DNA from: Alphaproteobacteria bacterium
Lineage (GTDB): Bacteria; Pseudomonadota; Alphaproteobacteria; Sphingomonadales; Sphingomonadaceae
Length of the DNA stretch: 64,000 nucleotides
Assembly (NCBI GenBank): GCA_019232625.1
Contig: JAFANP010000053.1
Coordinates: 62,001 to 126,000, forward strand
Direction: 5' to 3'
The position numbers were made by a program, and so were the translations under genes. How positions within the stretch are numbered: position 1 is the first letter of the stretch; each line of letters starts with the position of its first letter. Shown one piece after another: positions 42,015-51,736 of this stretch. The notes beneath the pieces are model-generated. The model was not told the origin of the DNA. It was given only the letters and a program-made list of their open reading frames with translations, and searched no databases.

Positions 42015-44023
42015 ACTTCGTCGGAAAGCTGACATGGGATTCGATCCCCTTCGATCAGCCGATCCCGCTCATGACCTCGATCGTGATCATCCTCGGCCTG
42101 GGCGCGATCCTGGCCTGGGTCACGCTCAAGGGCCACGTGCCCTATCTTTGGAGGGAGTGGATCACCTCCACCGACCACAAGCGCATCGGCGTCATGTACT
42201 GCATCCTCGCCTTCCTGATGCTGATCCGCGGCTTCGCCGACGCGATCATGATGCGGGCCCAGCAGGCGGTCGCCGTCGGCCAGTCGCAGGGCTATCTTCC
42301 GCCCGAGCATTACAACCAGATCTTCTCGGCTCACGGGACGATCATGATCTTCTTCATGGCGATGACCTTCCTCATCGGCATGATGAATTTCGTCCTTCCG
42401 CTTCAGCTGGGCGTCCGAGACGTGGCGTTTCCGACCATGAACTCGGTGAGCTTCTGGCTGACGGCCTCGGCCGTGCTCCTGGTCAACGTCAGCCTCGTCG
42501 TCGGCGAGTTCGCGCGCACCGGATGGCTCGGCTTCCCGCCGCTCAGCGAGAAGGCCTTCTCCCCCGGCGTCGGAGTCGATTATTACCTGGTGTCGCTCCA
42601 GATATCCGGGATCGGCACGCTGCTGACCGGGATCAACTTCGTCACCACCATCCTCAAGATCCGAGCTCCGGGCATGAGCTACATGCGCATGCCCGTCTTC
42701 TGCTGGACGTCGCTGGCGGCCAACCTCCTGATCATCGCCTCGTTCCCGGTGCTGACCGCGACCCTGGGGCTGCTGATGCTCGACCGCTACCTCGGCTTCC
42801 ACTTCTTCACCAACGACGGCGGCGGCAACTCGATGCTGTACGTGAACCTCATCTGGATCTGGGGGCATCCCGAGGTCTACATCCTCGCCCTCCCGTCGTT
42901 CGGGATATTCTCCGAGATCTTCGCGACATTCTCAGGGAAGCCGCTCTTCGGCTACCGTTCGATGGTCTATGCGACGCTCGCCATCTGCATCCTCTCCTTC
43001 ACCGTATGGCTGCATCACTTCTTCACCATGGGGGCGGGCGCCGACGTCAACGCCATATTCGGGATCGCAAGCATGCTGATCGCCATCCCGACCGGCGTGA
43101 AGATCTTCAACTGGCTGTTCACGATGTACGGAGGACGGGTCCGCTTCTCCGTGCCCATGCACTGGGCGCTCGGCTTCGTCGTCACCTTCGTGACCGGCGG
43201 AATGACGGGGGTGCTGCTGGCCAGCCCGCCGATCAACTTCGTCGTTCACAACAGCCTGTTCCTGATCGCCCATTTCCACCACGTCATCATCGGGGCGGTC
43301 GTCTTCGGCCTGATGGCCGGCTACAATTACTGGTTCCCCAAAGCCTTCGGCTTCACGCTGGACGAACGGCTCGGCAAGGCCTCCTTCTGGTGCTGGTTCG
43401 CCGGCTTCTATCTCGCCTTCCTGCCGCTCTACATCCTGGGCCTGATGGGTGCCACGCGGCGCATGCAGCATTATGACGATCCGAGCTGGCAACCGCTGAT
43501 GGTCGTCGCGCTGGTCGGCGCGATCCTGATCCTCGCCGGGATCGTCCTGACCGGGGTCCAGCTCTACGTATCGATCCGGACCCGCGATCGGCGCCGCGAC
43601 CTCACCGGCGACCCGTGGGACGGCCGGACGCTCGAATGGGCGACCTTGTCGCCGCCGCCCCATTTCAACTTCGCGGTGCTTCCGGACGTGCATGGCGAGG
43701 AAGCCTATTGGAGCCTCAAGCAACGCGCCCTCCAGCGGGGCCGGATCTCGGACGAGCCCGAATATCAGCCGATCGAGATGCCGCTCAACTCGCCCACCGG
43801 CGTGATCTGCGCCTTCTTCGCGACGCTCTGCGGGTTCGCGATCATCTGGTACATCTGGTGGCTTGCGATCCTCGGGCTGGTCGGCGCCTTCGTCATCTTC
43901 GTGTGGTATGCCTGGCGCGACGAGCATGAACACGTGATCCCTGTCGAGGAAGTGCAGCGCCTCGAGCGCGAGCGCCGCCGGATCCGCACCGAGCTTCTCC
44001 ACACTTTGAGCCAGTCGACATGA
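42011..44023 (+). CDS. cyoB: Cytochrome bo-type quinol oxidase subunit I
   Basis: A 670-residue haem-copper oxidase subunit with about 15 transmembrane segments. It contains the low-spin haem His in [12 protein letters not shown], the copper site [15 protein letters not shown] with His and cross-linked Tyr, the HH pair in WLHHFFTMG, and the high- and low-spin haem ligands in [11 protein letters not shown]. It reduces oxygen to water while pumping protons. ATGA overlap with cyoA and cyoC. Confidence 0.95.
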   Translation: MNFVGKLTWDSIPFDQPIPLMTSIVIILGLGAILAWVTLKGHVPYLWREWITSTDHKRIGVMYCILAFLMLIRGFADAIMMRAQQAVAVGQSQGYLPPEHYNQIFSAHGTIMIFFMAMTFLIGMMNFVLPLQLGVRDVAFPTMNSVSFWLTASAVLLVNVSLVVGEFARTGWLGFPPLSEKAFSPGVGVDYYLVSLQISGIGTLLTGINFVTTILKIRAPGMSYMRMPVFCWTSLAANLLIIASFPVLTATLGLLMLDRYLGFHFFTNDGGGNSMLYVNLIWIWGHPEVYILALPSFGIFSEIFATFSGKPLFGYRSMVYATLAICILSFTVWLHHFFTMGAGADVNAIFGIASMLIAIPTGVKIFNWLFTMYGGRVRFSVPMHWALGFVVTFVTGGMTGVLLASPPINFVVHNSLFLIAHFHHVIIGAVVFGLMAGYNYWFPKAFGFTLDERLGKASFWCWFAGFYLAFLPLYILGLMGATRRMQHYDDPSWQPLMVVALVGAILILAGIVLTGVQLYVSIRTRDRRRDLTGDPWDGRTLEWATLSPPPHFNFAVLPDVHGEEAYWSLKQRALQRGRISDEPEYQPIEMPLNSPTGVICAFFATLCGFAIIWYIWWLAILGLVGAFVIFVWYAWRDEHEHVIPVEEVQRLERERRRIRTELLHTLSQST

Positions 44024-44661
44024 GCACATCGCAAGCCGCCGTCATCGGCCTGACCCACCGCGCGTCCGAGGATACGGGCCACGGCCACCGCGGGCCGGAA
44101 TCGAAGAGCATCGTCGTCCCCTACGGCTTCTGGCTGTTCGTCCTCTCGGACATCGTGCTCTTCTCGGCCCTGTTCGCGACCTATGCCTCGCTCGCCCACG
44201 CGACCGACGGCGGCCCGACGAGCCGGGAGCTGTTCAGCCGCCCGACGGCCGGGGTGGAAACCCTTGCCCTGCTTCTCTCGAGCTTCGTCTGCGGCCTCGC
44301 CATGATCGCGGCGAGGCATCGGAACCTGGCCTGGACCCAGATCTGGCTGCTCGTCACCGGTCTGCTCGGCTTTGCGTTCCTCGCGATCGAGCTTCGCGAA
44401 TTCGCCTCGCTGATCGCCGACGGCGCGCCGCCGCAGCGAAGCGCCTTCCTCTCATCCTTCTTCACCCTGGTCGGCTGCCATGGCGCGCACGTGACCTGCG
44501 GCCTGCTGTGGATCGGGACGATGATGGCGCAAATCCTGGCCAAGGGCTTCCAGCCGCACATCATGCGGCGCCTGCTCTGCCTCAGCATCTTCTGGCATGC
44601 CCTCGACATCGTCTGGGTGGCCATCTTCACGCTCGTCTATCTCGTTGGGACCCTGCCATGA
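44020..44661 (+). CDS. cyoC: Cytochrome bo-type quinol oxidase subunit III
   Basis: A 213-residue membrane protein with five hydrophobic segments and the family features [22 protein letters not shown] and [19 protein letters not shown]. Overlaps cyoB and cyoD by four bases each. It contributes to assembly and stability of the oxidase. Confidence 0.93.
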   Translation: MSTSQAAVIGLTHRASEDTGHGHRGPESKSIVVPYGFWLFVLSDIVLFSALFATYASLAHATDGGPTSRELFSRPTAGVETLALLLSSFVCGLAMIAARHRNLAWTQIWLLVTGLLGFAFLAIELREFASLIADGAPPQRSAFLSSFFTLVGCHGAHVTCGLLWIGTMMAQILAKGFQPHIMRRLLCLSIFWHALDIVWVAIFTLVYLVGTLP

Positions 44662-45044
44662 CCGAGCAAGACCGCCAGCGCCCGGACGTCGCCCCGGGCG
44701 AGCCCCACGACAGCCTGATGAGCGAGACGATCAGCTACGTCGTGGGACTGGGCTTCGCTCTGATCCTGACCGGCCTTTCCTTCTGGGTCGCCTCCACGCC
44801 GCTCCTCTGGGGCCCGGGAGTCGCGACCGGACTGGTCGTCCTCGCCATCGCCCAGATGGGCGTGCATCTGGTCTTCTTCCTCCACATCACCAGCGGGCCG
44901 GACAATGCCAACAACGTCCTGGCGCTCGCCTTCGGAGTGCTGATCGTCTTCCTGGTGATGATCGGAACGATTTGGATCATGGGCCATATGAACGCCAACA
45001 TGGGCGTGGGCGCGGACCTCATGAACCTGCAGATGCAGCATTGA
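44658..45044 (+). CDS. cyoD: Cytochrome bo-type quinol oxidase subunit IV
   Basis: A 128-residue membrane protein with three hydrophobic segments, including ISYVVGLGFALILTGLSFW and AQMGVHLVFFLHI, as in CyoD. The C-terminal Met-rich tail (GHMNANMGVGADLMNLQMQH) is longer than in Escherichia coli. Last gene of the oxidase operon. Confidence 0.9.
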   Translation: MTEQDRQRPDVAPGEPHDSLMSETISYVVGLGFALILTGLSFWVASTPLLWGPGVATGLVVLAIAQMGVHLVFFLHITSGPDNANNVLALAFGVLIVFLVMIGTIWIMGHMNANMGVGADLMNLQMQH

Positions 45045-45097
45045 GGATTGATCCAGGATGTCGCCGGACCCCGTCCTCATATGCAAGCATGGCCCGA

Positions 45098-45111
45098 CAT
45101 GCGCACGTATG
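45098..45111 (+). promoter_or_regulatory. Weak CATACC/TATG motif copy before the receiver/kinase pair
   Basis: CATGCGCACGTATG keeps the outer CAT and GTATG arms but not the centre. It lies 62 bases before the receiver start. No -10 at the usual spacing; a weak or chance match. Confidence 0.25.
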
Positions 45112-45173
45112 ATTTGGCGGCGTCCCGCGACCTGCGACAAGCCGACTGACTTGCGAATGCAGAACAGAGGTTT

Positions 45174-45542
45174 GTGCCGTTGCCGGATAAGCTCGTCTCG
45201 GTCGTCGACGACGACGAATCCCTTCGAGAGGCGATCGTCGGCCTGTTGCGCTCGATGGACTATGACGCGCGCGGATTCGGGTCGGCGGAGGCGTTTCTCG
45301 CCGAGCGGGACGGCGGATGGTCATGCGTGATCAGCGACGTGCAGCTGCCCGGCCTGAGCGGCTTCGACATGGTCCGCCGGATGCGCGAGCTCGGCCGCGG
45401 CGTGCCGGCGATCATGATCACGGCCCGGGCGGGCGACGCGCTGGAAGCCGAGGCCGACGCGGCCGGCGCCTTCTGCGTGCTTCGCAAGCCGTTCGAGAGC
45501 TCGGCGCTGCTCGATTGCGTGGAGCGCGCGCTCGGCGCATGA
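45174..45542 (+). CDS. Single-domain response regulator
   Basis: A 122-residue receiver with SVVDDDES, phospho-Asp in ISDVQLPG, Thr in MITARA and Lys in LRKPFE; no output domain. GTG at 45174 with ACAGAGG upstream. It is a close relative of the receiver at 29924 and lies 28 bases before the PAS kinase, whose phosphate it probably takes. Having two near-identical lone receivers and one FixJ-type regulator in the window suggests a branched relay. Confidence 0.85.
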   Translation: MPLPDKLVSVVDDDESLREAIVGLLRSMDYDARGFGSAEAFLAERDGGWSCVISDVQLPGLSGFDMVRRMRELGRGVPAIMITARAGDALEAEADAAGAFCVLRKPFESSALLDCVERALGA

Positions 45543-45570
45543 TGCCCTCCTGCTAGGTCGGGGGTAAGCG

Positions 45571-48500
45571 ATGGCCGATGCGGATTGGGCCGGCGGCCCC
45601 GAGATCCTGGACCTGGTCCACGACAGCATCATCGTGCGGGAGATGGACGGCACCGTCGCGCAATGGAATGCGGCCGCCGAGGTGCAATATGGCTGGAGCC
45701 GGGCGGAGGCGGTCGGCCGCAAGCTCTGCGACTTCCTGCCCAGCGGCGGCAACGGGCTGGCCGAAAGGATCGAGGCCGAGCTGCTCGTCGACGGCCGCTG
45801 GGAAGGCGAGCTTTCCCGCCGCGACCGCGCCGGCCGGGAGCTGCGCATCGACGTCCGCTGGTCGATCCGGCCAGGGCCGGACGGCCGGCCGGGCCAGATC
45901 ATCGAGACGGGCCGCGACGTTACCGAGCAGCGCGCCAACGAGGCGGCCGCCCGGCTCGGCGAATATCGCTTCCGGAACCTCTTCGAGGCCGTCGCCGTCG
46001 CGTTCCTGGAGATCGACTTCAAGCCGGTCGCGCCGCTGCTGCTGCCCCTTCGCCACCCCGGCATCCCGGACCTGCAGGCCTATCTGCTCGAGCGGCCGAG
46101 CCTGGTCCGCGAGATGATGGCCGCGGCGCGGATCCTCAACGTCAATGCGAGGGCGGTGGAGCTGTTCGGCGCGGCGAGCAAGGACGAGATCATTGGCAAG
46201 GGAACGGAGCGCTATTGGCCCGACGAGGGCATTCCGGTGTTCGTCGGGTCGCTGATCGCCATGTTCGACAAGAAGCCCGGCCTGGTCAGCGAAACGGTCG
46301 TCCGCGACCTGCAGGGCAACCCGCTCGACGTGCTGTTCACGGTCGCCTGGTCCCCCGAGAGCCGCCAAGAGGGCGTGTTGCTGATCGGCCTGATCGACGT
46401 CGGCGACCGCAAGCGGGCGTTCGAGGCGCTCGAGCGGAGCGAGCGGCGCTATCGCAGCCTGTTCACCCAGATGCCGATCGCCTTGTGGGAAGTCGAGCCC
46501 ACGAAAATGCGGGCCTTCTTCGACGAGCTCGGGCAGGCCGGCGTCACGGACTTCGAGCGATGGCTGGAGGATCACCCCGACAAGTTCGCGGAGGCTCGGG
46601 CCACTTTGACGGTGACGGAGGCGAACGACAAGGCGCTCGAACTGTTCGGAGCCGCCGATCGCGACAGCCTGCTCGCGCTGATTCCGATGCTCTGGCCCAG
46701 CCCCAGGGGCCTGGCCGAGTCGGACGCGTCGCGGCGCGGGCACGCACGCAGCTACACCTCCGAGACGACGATCCGCACGTTCGACGGGCGGACCAAGGAC
46801 GTCCTGTTCAGCGTCGCCTACACCGACCCGGCGGATCCGAACTGTACGAGCCTCGTCGGCGCCATCGACGTCACCGAGCAGAAGCGCGCGGTCGCCGGTC
46901 TGGCGCGGAGCGAGCTCAAATACCGCACGCTCTTCAACCAGACGCCGATCGCCCTTTGGCAGTTCAACGCCCAGGCGGCGCGGCCGCAGGTCGTCGCGGC
47001 GATCAGGAGCGGGATCACCGACGTCGACTCCTGGCTCGCGGCGAATCCGGATTTCTTCCCCGCAATCATCGACAAGATCGAGGTCACGGAGATCAACGAT
47101 GCCGCGCTGGCCTTGTTCGGGACGACCGACCGCGAGGCGCTGCGGTCGAAGATCATCTCGCATTCGCTCCACGCCCGCGACTTCCTGCTCGCTTCCATCG
47201 GGCGCGCCCAAGGCGACCGGAGCTACGGCGCCGAAACCCAGATCCGGACCCTGGACGGCCGGCTGGTCGATGTTCTGGGCCAGGTCTTCTTCCCGGACCC
47301 GGCCGACGCCGCGGAAGGCAAGACCCTGGTCGGCGCGATCGACATCACCGAGCGGAAGCGCGCGACCGCTGGCCTGGCCCAGAGCGAGCTCAAATATCGC
47401 AACCTCTTCCACCACATGCCGATCGCCCTGTGCCAGCTCGACGTGTCCGACCTGGTGCGGATCTTCGCCGAGCTGAAACGCGAAGGCGTGACCGACCTCG
47501 ACGCCTATATGGATTCCCATCCGGACTTCCTCGGCCAGATGCTCGAAATCATGCGGGTCGAGCAGGTCAACGAGAATATGGCAGCCCTGCACGGGCGCGG
47601 CGATCCTGCCGAGTTCATCGGCCCGATCTCCCGTTTCTGGCGGGGCAGCGAGGACACGGTGCGGCGCTCCCTCGCCGCGCGCTTCGCGGGCGCCGATTCA
47701 CACTCCGAAGAAACGCGCGTCAGCGGCTTGAACGGCGATGCGATCGACGTCTTCTTCACCAGCGCCTTTCCGGCCGCGCTGAGCGACATGGGGGTGGGCC
47801 TCGTCGGAATGATCGACATTCGCGACCGCCTCGAGGCCGAGCGCATGCTCCAGCAGGTCCAGGCCGATTTCGCCCATGCCGGCCGGGTCGCCACCCTGGG
47901 CGAGCTCACCGCCTCGATCGCCCACGAGGTCAACCAGCCGCTGGCCGCGATCGCCACCAACGGCGAAGCGAGCCTGCGCTGGCTGGATCGCGCCCAGCCC
48001 GACGTCGAGGAGGCGCGCAAGCTCGCCGCCCGCATGGTCGCCGACGCCCGCCGCGCCGCGGAGGTGATCAGGCACATACGCGGGATGGCGACGCGCCAGT
48101 CGGCGGGACGCGAGCCGGTCTCGGTCAACGACGTGGTCTCAGAATCCCTCGGCTTCCTTCAGCGGGATCTTCAGGCCAAGGGCGTCCAGGTTGAGTTCGA
48201 TCCCGCCGCCGGACTGCCGCCGGTCGAGGCGGACCGCACCCAGCTTCAGCAGGTCCTGGTCAACCTCGCGGTCAATGCCGAGCAGGCAATGGCCCAGCAT
48301 GAGGTCGCGGACAGGCGACTGACCGTCCGCACCGGCCTCGCCGAAGACGGCTGCGTGCGCGTCGATGTGGAGGACAGCGGGCCGGGGATTCCGGAGAAGC
48401 TGGCCGCGCGCCTGTTCGACAGCTTCGTCACCACCAAGCCGAACGGGCTCGGGATCGGCCTTTCGATCTGCCGCTCGATCATCGAGGCTCATGGCGGACG

Positions 48501-48609
48501 GATCCGTGTCGCCAAGGGCGAGGTCGGCGCGCGCTTCACCTTCACCCTGCCTGCGGCGGAGGTTCCCCCTCTCCCCAGGGGGAAGAGGGGGCTCGACGGT
48601 CGAGATTAG
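45571..48609 (+). CDS. Histidine kinase with five tandem PAS domains
   Basis: A 1012-residue soluble sensor kinase. PAS 1 (residues 1-125) is canonical; four further PAS units (about 135-285, 290-435, 440-585 and 590-745) are copies of one template, each with an RSLF/RNLF-xx-MPIALW start and a TDxxxWLxxxPDF helix. The phospho-acceptor His is residue 785 in SIAHEVNQPLAA, and the ATPase domain has the N box (NLAVNAEQA), DSGPGIP and GLGIGLSICRSI. The first PAS lacks a clear haem or flavin signature, so the signal is unknown. The last ~15 residues are encoded by a CT-rich intergenic repeat. Its DNA-binding partner is not adjacent. Confidence 0.9.
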   Translation: MADADWAGGPEILDLVHDSIIVREMDGTVAQWNAAAEVQYGWSRAEAVGRKLCDFLPSGGNGLAERIEAELLVDGRWEGELSRRDRAGRELRIDVRWSIRPGPDGRPGQIIETGRDVTEQRANEAAARLGEYRFRNLFEAVAVAFLEIDFKPVAPLLLPLRHPGIPDLQAYLLERPSLVREMMAAARILNVNARAVELFGAASKDEIIGKGTERYWPDEGIPVFVGSLIAMFDKKPGLVSETVVRDLQGNPLDVLFTVAWSPESRQEGVLLIGLIDVGDRKRAFEALERSERRYRSLFTQMPIALWEVEPTKMRAFFDELGQAGVTDFERWLEDHPDKFAEARATLTVTEANDKALELFGAADRDSLLALIPMLWPSPRGLAESDASRRGHARSYTSETTIRTFDGRTKDVLFSVAYTDPADPNCTSLVGAIDVTEQKRAVAGLARSELKYRTLFNQTPIALWQFNAQAARPQVVAAIRSGITDVDSWLAANPDFFPAIIDKIEVTEINDAALALFGTTDREALRSKIISHSLHARDFLLASIGRAQGDRSYGAETQIRTLDGRLVDVLGQVFFPDPADAAEGKTLVGAIDITERKRATAGLAQSELKYRNLFHHMPIALCQLDVSDLVRIFAELKREGVTDLDAYMDSHPDFLGQMLEIMRVEQVNENMAALHGRGDPAEFIGPISRFWRGSEDTVRRSLAARFAGADSHSEETRVSGLNGDAIDVFFTSAFPAALSDMGVGLVGMIDIRDRLEAERMLQQVQADFAHAGRVATLGELTASIAHEVNQPLAAIATNGEASLRWLDRAQPDVEEARKLAARMVADARRAAEVIRHIRGMATRQSAGREPVSVNDVVSESLGFLQRDLQAKGVQVEFDPAAGLPPVEADRTQLQQVLVNLAVNAEQAMAQHEVADRRLTVRTGLAEDGCVRVDVEDSGPGIPEKLAARLFDSFVTTKPNGLGIGLSICRSIIEAHGGRIRVAKGEVGARFTFTLPAAEVPPLPRGKRGLDGRD

Positions 48610-48670
48610 CGGCAGACGCCGTACCCCCTCTCCCTACCCTCTCCCCGCCGCCGGGGAGAGGGAGTCGAAG

Positions 48671-49099
48671 TCAGACGATGTTGAACTCGACGTCGATATT
48701 GCCGCTTGTGGCCTTGGAATAGGGGCAGGTCTGGTGCGCCGCCTCGATCAGCTCGCGGGCGAGCGCATCGTCGATGCCGGGGATGCTGACGTCCATCCGG
48801 GCCGCGAGGGAGAAGCCGTCGTCGCCGAGGCGCAGGTCGACCTCGGCGTCGATCTCCGTCTCGCTCGGAAGCTCGATCTTCCGCTGCCGTGCGACATGGG
48901 CGAGCGCGCCTTCGAAGCAGGCGGACCAGCCGGCGGCGAAGAGCTGCTCCGGGTTGGTGCCGTTGCCCGGCGTGCCCGGCGTGTTGAGCTTGACGTCGAG
49001 CCGGCCGTCGTCGGTGCGGGAGCGGCCGTCGCGGCCGCCCACCGTGTGGGCCCGGGCGGTGTAGAGAACCTTGTCTCTGGCGAGGGTATCCGTGGTCAT
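48671..49099 (-). CDS. ohr: Organic hydroperoxide resistance protein (Ohr/OsmC family)
   Basis: A 142-residue peroxidase reducing organic and lipid hydroperoxides. The two reactive Cys lie in WSACFEGAL (with the Glu typical of Ohr) and HQTCPYSKAT; VLYTARAHTVGGRDGRS is the usual N-terminus. The ATG at 49099 follows AGGAGACTGAA. The intergenic stretch between it and the kinase holds a CT/AG-rich repeat. Confidence 0.9.
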   Translation of the reverse strand: MTTDTLARDKVLYTARAHTVGGRDGRSRTDDGRLDVKLNTPGTPGNGTNPEQLFAAGWSACFEGALAHVARQRKIELPSETEIDAEVDLRLGDDGFSLAARMDVSIPGIDDALARELIEAAHQTCPYSKATSGNIDVEFNIV

Positions 49100-49209
49100 T
49101 TCAGTCTCCTGGGTGGGGGTGGTACGCAAACTGGGCAGGACCGGGGGCGCGGTCATGCCGGTTCGAGGAAGGGGCAGTCCCTGGCCGCCGTCGTCGCGGA
49201 GGATGCTCC

Positions 49210-49926
49210 TCAGACGAGACGGGGATTGGAGATGTCGATCGACACCATGAGCAGGTCGTCTGCGGGCCGGTTGTCGGGGCCGCGGACGAAGGCGCGGCGG
49301 CGGCTCGGCAGGAGGATCCCGCCGGCGTCGACATAGTCGCCGGTCAGCTGCGCCGCCGCGAAGCCGCCGGCGACGTCCACGCGGTAATCGTGGCGGCGGA
49401 GCATGAGGTCCGGGCCGAAATAGAAATCCTGCTGGCGGCTGTGCGTGGCGATCCGGCCGGGGAAGGAAGCGCGCAGCACGCGCCATTCCTCCTCGCCCTC
49501 CGTCCACGGCTCCAGCTCGAGGAGCCCGACCCCGTCCTCCGCCAGCAGGAAGGGCGTGTTGAGATAGGTCCACATCGCATAGCCGTTGAACCAGGCGCGG
49601 TGCAGCGGCCCCCAGGCGGTGCCGAGCGAGTGGCCCGCGAACAGGGAAGGGGGATCCCGGCTTTCGGCGACCAGGCTGCCGTCGAGCTTCTCGACCGCGA
49701 TCCGCTCGGGCGTGAAGTCGGTCCGCTGGTCGGCGGCGCCGAACGGCGCGACCGAGGCGCGTTCCTCGTGAAGCCAGGCGGTCATGCGGCGCGCCGTCCG
49801 ATCGGTGGCGAGCCCCTTGAGCGGGAACAGGCCCCCGACGGTGACGATGTCCGCCTCGATCCGGGTGAACGCCTTCCGCGCCTCCAGCCCGCCATGGGCG
49901 GCGATGATGTCGTCGAGCAGGGCCAT
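49210..49926 (-). CDS. Conserved hypothetical protein
   Basis: A 238-residue soluble protein. I recognise no catalytic motif. It starts ALLDDIIAAHGGLEARKAF, as in LolA-like or lipocalin-like beta proteins annotated from the same opening in actinobacteria and proteobacteria, and has many aromatic and charged residues. It lies two bases after the alcohol dehydrogenase gene, so the two are probably co-translated and may act on one substrate. Confidence 0.7.
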   Translation of the reverse strand: MALLDDIIAAHGGLEARKAFTRIEADIVTVGGLFPLKGLATDRTARRMTAWLHEERASVAPFGAADQRTDFTPERIAVEKLDGSLVAESRDPPSLFAGHSLGTAWGPLHRAWFNGYAMWTYLNTPFLLAEDGVGLLELEPWTEGEEEWRVLRASFPGRIATHSRQQDFYFGPDLMLRRHDYRVDVAGGFAAAQLTGDYVDAGGILLPSRRRAFVRGPDNRPADDLLMVSIDISNPRLV

Positions 49927-49928
49927 GG

Positions 49929-50990
49929 TCAGTCCATCGCCAGGACGACGCGGAACCTCGCCTTGCCGGACATCATCCGCGCATAGGCCTCGGCGGCGCG
50001 CTCGAGCGGATAGGTCTCGTTCACCGAGGCGACGCCGGTCAGGACGCTGAAGCGCAGGGTCGCGTCGCCGGTGGCGAAATCGCCGGTAGTCGCGCCTTCG
50101 AGGTGCCGGTTGCCGAAGATGAGATCGGTATCCTGCACCTGCGTCGGCTGCGCTCCGACGCCGAGGACGATCGTGGTGCCTCGCGGCCTCAACCCCTTGA
50201 AGGTCGCGCCGGCATTGCCGCCGGAGGTGGTGATGAGGATCGTCATGGCGCCGCCGAGCTTCTGCAACTCAGCCACCGGATCCTGGGCTTCGCTGTCGAT
50301 ATAGTGGTGAGCGCCGAGCCTGGCCGCCAGCTCCGCCTTGTCCGGGCCGCGGGCGATCGCCGCGACCTCGAATCCCATGTGGCGCGCATATTGGACTGCA
50401 AGATGCCCGAGGCCGCCTATGCCGACGACCGCGACGAGGTCGCCGGCCAGGGCCGATGCGTTTCGTAGCGCGCTGAAGGTGGTGAGGCCGGCGCAGAGCA
50501 ACGGGGCCGCGTCGGCGGAATCGAGCTCGTCCGGAACCGACACGAGACCGCTCGCGGGGGTGATCATCGATTCGGCATAGCCGCCGTCATGGTGGAGGCC
50601 GGTGAAGGTGTGGTTCTCGCAGTAAGCGAGATTCCCCTCGCGGCAGAGACGACAATATCCGCAATGGCCGGCGAGAAAGCCGACCCCGACCCTCTGGCCG
50701 GTCTCCCAACCTCTCACTCCGAGGCCGATCGCCTCGATCCGGCCGACCGCCTCGTGGCCGGGGACGCGCGGAAAATCGATCGGGTAGACGCCTTCGACGG
50801 TAAGGGAATCGCTGTGGCAGACGCCACACGCCTCGACCCGGATGCGGACCTCCCCAAGGCCGGGCTCGCGCACCGGCTTGTCGACGAGTTCGAGACGGCC
50901 GGGCGCAGTCGCCTGGACGGCGCGGTAGGTACGTATCGCCTCCGCCGGGATGGCGGTGATCAGGCTAGCCTCGGAAATGTCGCTCGCCAT
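49929..50990 (-). CDS. Zinc-dependent alcohol dehydrogenase
   Basis: A 353-residue medium-chain dehydrogenase. The catalytic zinc Cys in CGVCHSD, GHEAVGRIE and the four structural-zinc Cys (HCGYCRLCREGNLAYC) are present, and the NAD motif VVGIGGLGHLAVQYAR follows. It oxidises an alcohol to an aldehyde or the reverse. It is divergent from the small gene at 51243; both have CATACC/TATG motifs. Confidence 0.9.
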   Translation of the reverse strand: MASDISEASLITAIPAEAIRTYRAVQATAPGRLELVDKPVREPGLGEVRIRVEACGVCHSDSLTVEGVYPIDFPRVPGHEAVGRIEAIGLGVRGWETGQRVGVGFLAGHCGYCRLCREGNLAYCENHTFTGLHHDGGYAESMITPASGLVSVPDELDSADAAPLLCAGLTTFSALRNASALAGDLVAVVGIGGLGHLAVQYARHMGFEVAAIARGPDKAELAARLGAHHYIDSEAQDPVAELQKLGGAMTILITTSGGNAGATFKGLRPRGTTIVLGVGAQPTQVQDTDLIFGNRHLEGATTGDFATGDATLRFSVLTGVASVNETYPLERAAEAYARMMSGKARFRVVLAMD

Positions 50991-51062
50991 ACGCCGGCTC
51001 CTTCGCGGTGGAGAGATTGCACTCTCGTCCGATCGAGATGGGGCGGCGAGCGGCGGCTCACC

Positions 51063-51099
51063 ATTCTACGAGCGGTGGCGCGGACCATACTTTGGTATG
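51063..51099 (-). promoter_or_regulatory. CATACC/TATG operator plus TAGAAT, promoter of alcohol dehydrogenase
   Basis: CATACTTTGGTATG (51086-51099) is a perfect 5-bp inverted repeat with a 4-base centre. Leftward, TAGAAT (51063-51068) follows after 17 bases and faces the dehydrogenase ATG, 96 bases from the motif. One of the clearest copies. Confidence 0.65.
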
Positions 51100-51147
51100 A
51101 GGCTGCTCCGGCCGATTTGGCGGCGCGGCGTATGGGCCCGGGCCCGT

Positions 51148-51184
51148 AATACCTTGATATGACCGAAGCTTCCGAGCGGACGAT
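51148..51184 (+). promoter_or_regulatory. CATACC/TATG operator plus GACGAT, promoter of small gene pair
   Basis: AATACCTTGATATG (51148-51161) is followed after 17 bases by GACGAT (51179-51184), facing the 51243 gene. The core ATACCTTGATATG is identical to the one at 58370, which precedes a paralogue of the same gene. Confidence 0.6.
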
Positions 51185-51242
51185 TCACTTTCGGCAAGGG
51201 CGGGCGCATCTCCGAGGGCACAGGAATTCAGGAGTGCCCAAG

Positions 51243-51416
51243 ATGCGTGCCGTGCTCATCATTCCAACCGCGATCATCGCCCCGCTCGCGCTTTTCTCCG
51301 CGTTCCGGATGGTCACCGGAGATCCTTCGAGCGCCGTCTCGCTCGGCCTGCTGATGCTGCTCACCCTGGGAGCGCTGCTTCACGCCAGGCCCGGCCGCGT
51401 GCTCGGGAGGATATGA
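51243..51416 (+). CDS. Small hydrophobic protein, paralogue of 58461 gene
   Basis: A 57-residue protein with two hydrophobic segments (AVLIIPTAIIAPLALFSAF and AVSLGLLMLLTLGALL) and no known family. It resembles the 59-residue product at 58461 (shared FSAxR-x-x-TGD-x-x-SA pattern). AGGAG lies eight bases before the ATG. It overlaps the next gene as ATGATG. Confidence 0.7.
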   Translation: MRAVLIIPTAIIAPLALFSAFRMVTGDPSSAVSLGLLMLLTLGALLHARPGRVLGRI

Positions 51417-51634
51417 TGAAGACGATCGGCAAGCCGAGGCCCCCCAACGCCCGGGCGCTGAGGCTCGGCGCCTTCATCGGTGCAGCTCTCCTGCTCGGCT
51501 TGGTCGCCGTCGCGCAGCTGACCGGGATGACGGGCGCCGCGCTCGCCGCGAGCATCGTGGGGCTGCTCTACTTCACGGCCGCCGTGGCGTGGCTCGCGCC
51601 GAGCGTCGACAGCCATCGCACCCTGTGCGGATGA
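51413..51634 (+). CDS. Small two-helix membrane protein
   Basis: A 73-residue protein with two hydrophobic segments (LGAFIGAALLLGLVAVAQL and ALAASIVGLLYFTAAVAWL). Co-translated with the preceding small gene (ATGA overlap). I recognise no family. Confidence 0.65.
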   Translation: MMKTIGKPRPPNARALRLGAFIGAALLLGLVAVAQLTGMTGAALAASIVGLLYFTAAVAWLAPSVDSHRTLCG

Positions 51635-51675
51635 ACAGCTTCGGCCGCTTCCCGATGTCCCCCGGAAGTGCGCCA

Positions 51676-51712
51676 GGCGGGCCGGTCTCCTCATCCCCAA
51701 GATCGGCCCGCC
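51676..51712. repeat. GC-rich hairpin
   Basis: GGCGGGCCG (51676-51684) and CGGCCCGCC (51704-51712) can pair around a 19-base loop. It lacks a T-rich tail. It may end the small-gene transcript or stabilise the next one. Confidence 0.45.
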
Positions 51713-51736
51713 ACCCCGACATGAAGGACCTTGACC

